A stretch of DNA of 64,000 nucleotides, from contig MCGT01000036.1 in assembly GCA_002104935.1 (NCBI GenBank), positions 62,001 through 126,000 of the forward strand, written 5' to 3'. This DNA comes from Hesseltinella vesiculosa. Lineage: Eukaryota > Mucoromycota > Mucoromycetes > Mucorales > Cunninghamellaceae. Below are positions 57,515 to 64,000 of this stretch, piece after piece (the stretch's first letter is position 1; every line of letters starts with the position of its first letter). The translations under genes were made by a program, and so were the position numbers. The notes beneath the pieces were generated by a model, which saw only the letters and a list, made by a program, of their open reading frames with translations, did no database searches and had not been told where the DNA came from.

Positions 57515-58397
57515 CTAAGCGTCCCAATCTAGGCCAATCCGTGTTGTTGGTGCCACATAGGTATCCAGAGCCTTTAGCACATCCTCAGGCGTGTTACATA
57601 CCACAAAAATGTCCTTGTTGCCAGCTCGTAAAAAACTCTCTGCAGGAGCAAAAAAAAAAAAAAGTTGAGCAACGTCATCATACTCTCTCTTTCGCCTACT
57701 GTATCTTACCTTCAATCATCACATCGACCCATTTCAAAAAGGGATTAAAGTAACCCTTGGTATTGACCAACACAATAGGCTTGGAGTGGACATTGAGCTG
57801 ATTCCAGGTAATCATTTCCATCATTTCCTCCAGTGTGCCTATTTTCAAACCCCGTTAGACCAGCCCCGGTTCTACTTCTCTTGCGTCCTTACCGTAGCCG
57901 CCAGGAAATACAATAAAGGCATCGCTCTAATAAAAAATGGAGAAGATAGATCCAGTGAGACATGCTGGTAAAATGACAATAAAATAAGAACCATAAAACA
58001 CGCACGTGCTTGTACATGGTTTTCTTGCGCGAATGCATGTCAGGCACCACGTTGATGACGTTGGCAATTTGTTGAGATCCATGAAGGAAAAGAGGCTTGG
58101 GTACTACGGCACGGACATCTCGGTTGTGGTCCAAGAACGTCTTGGCGATGCTTCCCATCATCCCTACACTACCTCCACCATAAACGGCATCATAACGCCC
58201 TGAAAGAGCTGCAGCTACCTCTGCATGACACGAAAGAAACCGTGTGAATTTACCCCCTTCTTTTTTTTTTTTTCTTCCCTACCTTGTGCATGTTTGATAA
58301 ATATAGGATCATTGCCAGTTGAGGCACCACAAAAGAAGCAAATAGTTTTGATTTCCTTAGGAACATTGGCAGGGACAGTAAGAGGAGGTAAAGTCAT
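57515..58397 (-). CDS. LOG-family phosphoribohydrolase (lysine decarboxylase-like)
   Basis: Enzymes of this family release the base from nucleoside 5'-monophosphates; in plants LOG activates cytokinins. Minus-strand exons 58283-58397, 58006-58220, 57893-57926, 57710-57838 and 57515-57639 give 205 residues, the usual size. The family signature PGGYGTLEE spans the exon 3-4 junction, preceded by YGGGSVGMMG and by MHSRKK with its catalytic Arg. The N-terminal FFCGASTGNDP is the expected first strand and loop. The old annotation as lysine decarboxylase is usually wrong for this family. Its 3' end converges on the coiled-coil gene: the two stop codons are 39 bases apart, so their transcripts probably overlap. 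Confidence 0.88.
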
Positions 58398-58770
58398 GGC
58401 GCTTTTGTGACCAAAAAAAAAAAAAAGAGAGGGAGAGAGAAAAAAAAGAGAAAAGAGAAATGGCGGTGGTTATTATATGGCACAGCGACAATCCAATTTT
58501 CTCGGTAACTGCGGCTGCTGACATTTGGAGCCAGTTGACCAGGGTCCTCTTATTTGTTGTGCGTGCCCTGAACATGAGGACCACGCTTGCATCGGTCACT
58601 TGAGGTCTCTTTTAACGACTTTATTTTTAAATAAGCGTAATCATAGTGGAACGAGTGGAGACATCCGATCAATAAAAATAAAGGTGGGGGGTATGAGTGA
58701 CAAACGAGAGAAGAGGAGGGATCCATTCTAGAAATAAAAATAAAAAATTGACCGACGTACCGGGGATATT
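58398..58770. other. Intergenic, no gene supported
   Basis: Promoter side of the LOG-like gene and 3' side of SED5. It includes an A/G-rich purine stretch (58411-58459) and no supported gene. Confidence 0.4.
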
Positions 58771-60136
58771 CTACATGATGAACGAGAAGAGCAAGAAGAA
58801 GAAGATGACAGTGACAAAAACCTTGATGATAAGCCAGCGGTTGGAGCTGATGCTTGTGTAATACTTGAGCAATTCACGTTGTGCTCCCATGACGTTCATC
58901 TCGATATCATCCGTGTTTTGATCGATTCTATAATTCAAAATAAGGCGCGAGGTCAGCTGCGGCCTGATCGCCCTTTTGCAATTTCCTTCCCTTCCTGCAT
59001 TTACCTTTGCACAGTCTCACGTTGCTCGGCAACCATCGTGGCCAACTGTTGGAATATAGAGCCCAGCTCAGCAATGGTGCTTTCAATGCTTTCAATGGCA
59101 TTCGATCGGTTCTCAATATACTGGTCTTGGTCCGCAACGGCCTGCTGCTGTTGGATCTGCTGCTGCGTCAACATGGGTATGCCGAGGGACAAGGTGGATT
59201 CTTGCTCTTCCTCTTGATGATACTGCTGCTGTTGTAATTGCTGCTGAGAATAAGGCTGGTTCGTTGCATCTTGCATTGCTGCCTGGGGTCGACGTCGTGA
59301 CTTGAACAAGGGTGAATTTGCTATAAAAAAAAAACAAGCAATGGCGATCGTCAGTACCTCATCCCTCGCCCATCTTATTTTGCCTACCTAGTGCCGCCTC
59401 ATCTTGACCTTGATCGGCAGTGCTAAATAAAAATTGGTCCCTCTTGTCCTTTGTCATTTTCATGTTCTAGGCAGAGAAAAAAAAAAGGTGAGAGGTGCCA
59501 AACGCGCAAGAAAATTTATGCATCACTTACTTCTGTACGAATTTCCAAGACATCCTTGAAGCTCATTGACGTATCAGCTAGCTTACTTTGCAGGGCCACC
59601 ACCACATTAGATGTGTGCTCTGTGACCTGCTTGTTGTTTTTCTTCTGGGATTTGGTGTAGTCTTGGAGCATGGCGATCTGCTTGTTGAGCTTGGCAATGT
59701 CTTGTTTGATGATAAACGTCAATTCCTACAGATAATGAATGAGAGGCGATTGGCCACTTTTCTTTTCGCATGGCTTTCATCAGCACCTACACTGATTTCA
59801 ACTGGTTTATCGTCAAACAATGTCTTTCTCTTGGCAACTACAATAGTTGAAAACGGATGAGCTCATCAGAAGCGACAGAAAAAAAAAGGCCAACATCAAG
59901 CGCATCTTACGTTTTGTCAGCTTCTCCAATTTGGCCGTAGTGCCAGCAATATTTCGGCTGATTTCAGAAGCCATCAGGGAGAATTCAGAACGAGGATGAT
60001 GTCGCTGGCTGTCAGGTTTTGAAGGAGAAGTGGAGGATGACAGCAAGGCTCGCCGTTCCTGAGTGTTGGACTGCGTTCGTTGTTGGATTCTTTCCACAAG
60101 TGCATGGAACTCATTGGTGCGATCTTTAAATGACAT
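58771..60136 (-). CDS. SED5: Syntaxin-5-type Golgi SNARE (SED5)
   Basis: Qa-SNARE for ER-Golgi and intra-Golgi fusion. Minus-strand exons 59911-60136, 59791-59837, 59531-59725, 59388-59466, 59005-59320 and 58771-58927 encode 339 residues. The N-terminus MSFKDRTNEFHALVERI matches the SED5 peptide (DRT.EF) that binds the Sly1 SM protein. An Habc-like helical region follows (TFIIKQDIAKLNKQIAML), then a Gln-rich linker. The SNARE motif runs from DQYIENRSNAIESIESTI through QRETVQ, with the zero-layer Gln in IFQQLATMVAEQ, and a C-terminal anchor (WLIIKVFVTVIFFFLL). The last intron sits inside the SNARE motif. Start at 60136 is fixed by the Sly1-binding peptide. Confidence 0.93.
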
Positions 60137-60394
60137 TGTAAAAATAAGCGAGAAAAAAGGAGTGGAGATGACAATTAGCCAATGCAAAAATGAATATGAA
60201 AAAGATCACAAAATAAAAAGTTGGAGGTTCTTTTTTTCATTCCAAACCAGGCAATTTGTGATTGGCTCACATCCAAGCTGGCCAGCCCAACATGCAGTGA
60301 CCTCCACGAATTCACAGCACACTGTCCTTTACTCTTTTAGCTGTTCCCTCTACTGTCTGTGCCATTGCAAATTTCATCTTCGTCATTTTTCATC

Positions 60395-61331
60395 ATGTTT
60401 TACACGTATGTAAAACTTGGGGTGGATTGATTTTGAGCAGTTTTGCACTGTGATTTTGATCAGATCGTCTGCCCTGGTGAAAATGGCCTATTTCTTCAAT
60501 TTTTTTAGCTGAGGAACATCGACCGGCAGGCGGATGACATCTACACAAGCTTCGCAGAAAGACTACCCTACACGATCAAATATCTAGCCGAAAGCGATGC
60601 TCATAGTCACGCTGTGGCTACCTCTGGCAGTGAGACAAGCATCAGCAACAATAGCGAACCCGACGCTGCATCCATCGGTGCCTTGCCTATGTTCTTCACG
60701 GTGTTCCACATGGAGAAGCTCGACTTTGGCGGGCCAGGGTTCGGGAGGCAAGTTTTGCAGACAGCAAAAAAAAAAAAAAGAGGGCAGCTTCCAACTTTTT
60801 ATCCTTCTTGTCGCCTAGTGTCTGGGGCATTCATGCTTGAGGGCGCACAGCCAAACTGTCCATTTTTTGCTTGCCACATTTGGTGCGATGGTGTTACCTT
60901 CTGCTTTGAATTTGATCGTTTGCCAACCATGCATCGTCCAACGATGAAGCTGCCCAGCATAGATCGTTAGGATAATGAGCTGGTCGATCGTTTCTACATG
61001 GTAGCCGTCGATCCAGACCGCCGTGCCATCGTCACAGGAAGTTATGGCACGCCCTATCCACTTCCTATGTTCCCTGAAACCCATAATAACCAAGACTCTA
61101 CTGGTGAAAAGTGAACCCTATGACGACAATGACAAGGAACAGGCGGATGCCGACGCACAGGGCACGGTGCGTGCTTCCCTGCCTCTATACCAACAACAGG
61201 ACTTTGACAACGCCACTGACAGCACTGGTATGGAACAAGAAAGTCTCAGCAGCATGCCTATGATTGGCGATGCTGATCGTCAAATGAGTTCAAAACAAGC
61301 AAGGTTAGTAAAAAAAAAAAAAAAGAAGAAT
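60395..61331 (+). pseudogene. Decayed gene leading into the inverted repeat
   Basis: A short exon 60395-60409 (MFYTY) can be joined to a frame from 60509 (LRNIDRQADDIYTSFAERL) that continues about 150 residues to a TAG at 60968-60970. The same frame then resumes as DNELVDRFYMVAVDPDRRAI to a TGA near 61112, and a third stretch (LVKSEPYDDNDKEQAD) lies in another frame. So the sequence is protein-like but interrupted. The segment DGVTFCFEFDR followed later by VAVDPDRRAIVTGSYG recalls the first RuvC-like strand of TnpB/Fanzor-type nucleases, but that similarity is short and unproven. A GC donor at about 60752 is possible. I call it a broken gene of unknown family, possibly from a mobile element. 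Confidence 0.4.
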
Positions 61332-62284
61332 GTCAACAGCAAGATATGATTGACTGCATTCTATTCTATTACATGCTTGCAAACAGCTTCGGCTTTGAGC
61401 ACATGTCCCTTGCATCATCATCGCTTCATGGTTAAGCTTCATGTGCGAAAAGCACTTCAACAACTGGGCGATGCTTTTTCATCTCTTTTTTGAAATCGAA
61501 CGAGTTTATTACTTGACATCTCTTTAGATATTGATCAACTCTTTCAAACAACTCTTTAGATGACGAGCATCGCTTTTAAACATCTCTTTAGAGACGATCT
61601 TTAAAACATCTCCTTAGAGAGGATCTGTAAAGCATCTCCTTAGCGAGGATCTTATAAACATCTCTTTAGTTAGGATCGTTTAAACATCTCTTTAGAAAGG
61701 AACGTTCAAACATCTCTTTAGAAAGCATCTCTTTTAAGAGATTGAACGGTAGTCTTTTTCATTTGTACTTTGTAAAGGGGGTCAGTTAGATTAGGTCGAG
61801 GCTGAGAAAGCAGTCTGTATGGAGATCCAGACAGTCAGGGACACAAACACGGCATAATCATGCGGCGAAGGGTATGGCTCGCCAACTAAAGAGCTTAAAC
61901 CCGCCCAGGGACTTTCCTGCGTACGAGCCAAGATCGACATACAGCGCTGCTCCCTCAATGCTCCGTTTTACTTCGCTAAACCTTCGTATGGCAAACATCT
62001 TAACTGACAAAAGCATTGCGATACATTCGAGCTACTACGGTTACACCTGCCTCTGAAGAAAAAGAGAGAAAAAAGGAAAAAAACAATCCCAGTCCAAACT
62101 TATACTTTTTTCAACCAATCAGAGCTACTCTTTGTGACGAGACAAAAAAGCATGAAAAAAGTCGAAGCAGTCAAGTAAAGAACATGGCAAGTTTGTAGAC
62201 ATCATGAAGACGATGTACCTTGTTTATGCAACCACTTTTTTTAAACTCTCAGGGTATAAAAATATAGAAGAGGAGCCACAATGT
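61332..62284 (+). repeat. Left arm of large inverted repeat
   Basis: About 950 bases that reappear, reverse complemented, at 62666-63604. Landmarks match in order: the peptide-coding end QQDMIDCILFYYMLANSF with its stop (61345-61435), the 26-bp iterons, a cggcataatcatgcggcgaa box (near 61850) and a box ending agaagaggag-cacaatgt at the inner boundary. By eye mismatches are few; a small insertion in the right arm near 62796 and one extra iteron in the left arm are the main differences. The high similarity implies recent origin or ongoing conversion. Confidence 0.9.
61581..61736 (+). repeat. Six 26-bp iterons, left arm
   Basis: The core catctctttaga recurs with exact 26-base spacing at 61581, 61607, 61633, 61659, 61685 and 61711; two more diverged cores lie at 61516 and 61549. 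The core with its flanks (tctctttagaga) is close to palindromic. Spacers vary around gaggatct.taaaa. No spacers of CRISPR type and no coding content. Confidence 0.85.
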
Positions 62285-62665
62285 GTCATGGCCTTGTGTC
62301 CACACCGGCGCTTCCCCCATCCCCTCCCACCGCTTCGCTTTTTTTTTTACTTCCCAGAGCAACCCTGCAAAAAGGGTTGGCAAGAAAGCGTTTACTCGGC
62401 ACCAAAATATTGCATAGGAAATCACCAAAAAAAAAACCGCCCCACCTTAATTTTTGGTGCGCCGTTGCATCTTGCACGGTACGTTTCATAGTGGCGCTTG
62501 AATGGACGGTCAGCTTAGATATGATGTCGATTTTTATAATGTAAAAATGAGTCATTTGCTCGAAGCAACAGGGAAGACCGATGCAGGGACGCAGAAATGG
62601 AAGCGAAGCAGCAAGGGCATGCTCATCGTCTTTTATGTTTTATTTTTGCACCAACATTTCCCGAG
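62285..62665. other. Single-copy spacer between the inverted arms
   Basis: About 380 bases not repeated in the arms. It has T-run and A-run segments and two short frames without support. A tttttggtgcg box near 62452 resembles a box found in the duplicated segments A and B (1890 and 43950 regions), the only link I see between the two repeat families. Confidence 0.5.
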
Positions 62666-63604
62666 ACATTGTGTCTCCTCTTCTATATTTTTATACCCTG
62701 AGAGTTTAAAAAAAAGTGGTTGCATAAACAAGGTACATCGTCTTCATGATGTCTACAAACTTGCCATGTTCTTTACTTGACTGCTTCGACTTTTTTTGAT
62801 TTTTTCATGCTTTTTTGTCTCGTCACAAAGAGTAGCTCTGATTGGTTGAAAAAAGTATAAGTTTGGACTGGGATTGTTTTTTTCCTTTTTTCTCTCTTTT
62901 TCTTCAGAGGCAGGTGTAACCGTAGTAGCTCGAATGTATCGCAATGCTTTTGTCAGTTAAGATGTTTGCCATACGAAGGTTTAGCGAAGTAAAACGGAGC
63001 ATTGAGGGAGCAGCGCTGTATGTCGATCTTGGCTCGTACGCAGGAAAGTCCCTGGGCGGGTTTAAGCTCTTTAGTTGGCGAGCCATACCCTTCGCCGCAT
63101 GATTATGCCGTGTTTGTGTCCCTGACTGTCTGGATCTCCATACAGACTGCTTTCTCAGCCTCGACCTAATCTAACTGACCCCCTTTACAAAGTACAAATG
63201 AAAAAGACTACCTTTCAATCTCTTAAAAGAGATGCTTTCTAAAGAGATGTTTAAACGTTCCTTTCTAAAGAGATGTTTAAACGATCCTATCTAAAGAGAT
63301 GTTTATAAGATCCTCTCTAAGGAGATGCTTTACAGATCCTCTCTAAAGAGATGTTTAAAAGCGATGCTCGTCATCTAAAGAGTTGTTTGAAAGAGTTGAT
63401 CAATATCTAAAGAGATGTCAAGTAATAAACTCGTTCGATTTCAAAAAAGAGATGAAAAAGCATCGCCCAGTTGCTGAAGTGCTTTTCGCACATGAAGCTT
63501 AACCATGAAGCGATGATGATGCAAGGGACATGTGCTCAAAGCCGAAGCTGTTTGCAAGCATGTAATAGAATAGAATGCAGTCAATCATATCTTGCTGATG
63601 ACTT
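62666..63604 (-). repeat. Right arm of large inverted repeat
   Basis: Reverse complement of 61332-62284, with the same landmarks in mirror order. A 60-residue frame (starting MARQLKSLNPPRDFPAYEP) is present in both arms (61874-62056 plus, 62904-63086 minus) without change, but I see no start context or family, so it is more likely conserved because the arms are near identical than because it is a gene. Confidence 0.9.
63224..63353 (-). repeat. Five 26-bp iterons, right arm
   Basis: Mirror of the left iterons: tctaaagagatg cores begin at 63238, 63264, 63290, 63316 and 63342 (26-base spacing), with diverged cores near 63373 and 63405. Alignment by eye shows that one whole 26-base unit present in the left arm is missing here. 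Confidence 0.85.
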
Positions 63605-64000
63605 GCTCTCAATGATCTTTTGAGTGCCATCGCCAACACTTTTAAAACAGGTTGGGTATTTTTATTTCCGGGGCCCAGTTTAAAGCCAACTGCCTTTGTA
63701 AAATGGTGCACCACTTTGGTTGTAAGAAAGCCAGAGGAATTGGCAACTGATGTTAGCATCAAGCTGGACAGTCATGAGTACAACTGATATGTATTATCTA
63801 AAATAACGATAACCGAGATTTGACGCGGTTTGCTAGTCATGGGGCCCTAGCAAACCTCACAAGACAAACTGTACTGCACTTCAGAACGATAGTCGTATGA
63901 GCATGGTCTGATATGTTTGGCATCAATCTATTTTTTTTTTTTACCTTCTCTTTTTTTTTCGATTTATTCGACGTGGGGATTTGGAGAGCGTGGGGAAGGG
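63446..64000 (-). pseudogene. 3' part of a gene running off the window
   Basis: On the minus strand a frame from 63762 to 63499 reads MMLTSVANSSGFLTTKVV and ends in the arm-encoded peptide DMIDCILFYYMLANSF with its stop. The part outside the arm (above 63604) is protein-like and not seen elsewhere in the window. It mirrors the broken plus-strand gene that enters the left arm, so both flanks carry coding sequence that finishes with the same C-terminal peptide. No family recognised. Sequence from about 63785 to 64000 shows no frame that continues it clearly; an upstream exon may lie beyond the window. Confidence 0.35.

Noticed and set aside
60614..60970. A complete 118-residue protein
   Set aside because: It includes a lysine run from a poly(A) tract typical of introns here, ends at a stop inside a longer protein-like frame, and has no family match.
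61581..61736. CRISPR array
   Set aside because: The 26-base units are contiguous diverged repeats without unique spacers, the sequence is eukaryotic, and no cas-like gene is present.
61874..62056. 60-residue gene present in both arms of the inverted repeat
   Set aside because: It is identical only because the arms are near identical; there is no promoter, splice structure or family evidence.

Overview
The window is nuclear DNA of a filamentous fungus, most likely an early-diverging Mucoromycota (Mucorales-like) species; the lineage is inferred. Genes are densely packed on both strands and broken by many short GT-AG introns, often with an A-run after the donor or a T-run before the acceptor. 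The gene set is fungal: an aminoadipate-pathway LYS2, a BRL1/BRR6 nuclear-envelope protein, an AIM5/MIC12-like MICOS subunit, a CCE1-type mitochondrial resolvase and an MTF2-like protein. There are no operons, Shine-Dalgarno sites or prokaryotic features. I see no convincing tRNA or rRNA gene.

Layout. 1-3172: a decayed 2H-phosphoesterase copy (A) in diverged repeat-like DNA. 3173-8075: mitochondrial cysteine synthase, then an IML2/TTC39 TPR protein. 8406-14022: an intronless PD-(D/E)XK-like orphan diverging from a large FG nucleoporin. 15063-19725: a TMEM62-like metallophosphoesterase and an AIG1-like membrane protein. 20107-23912: tightly packed PRP3, CCE1-like and STYX-like genes. 24939-25163: a 33-residue zinc-knuckle protein from three tiny exons. 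26266-31231: an SLC35-like transporter, an unknown protein and BRL1/BRR6. 32514-40847: carnitine acetyltransferase, then divergent alpha-arrestin and VPS9 genes. 40848-46023: gene-poor, with 2H copy B and a third fragment (C) of the same duplicated DNA. 46024-60136: LYS2, RAD16, MTF2-like, MIC12-like, a coiled-coil protein, LOG-like and SED5. 60395-64000: a decayed gene running into a large inverted repeat with 26-bp iterons.

The genes are ordinary housekeeping functions (sulfur and lysine synthesis, mitochondrial DNA and membrane upkeep, nuclear pores, splicing, DNA repair, vesicle traffic), not one pathway. The strongest candidates for something new are the inverted repeat at 61332-63604 whose arms differ by one iteron, the damaged 2H pair, the zinc-knuckle microprotein, 5-nt microexons, and a possible 23-nt intron in RAD16. 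Exon boundaries were placed by eye from reading frame, splice consensus and family conservation; no transcript data were available.
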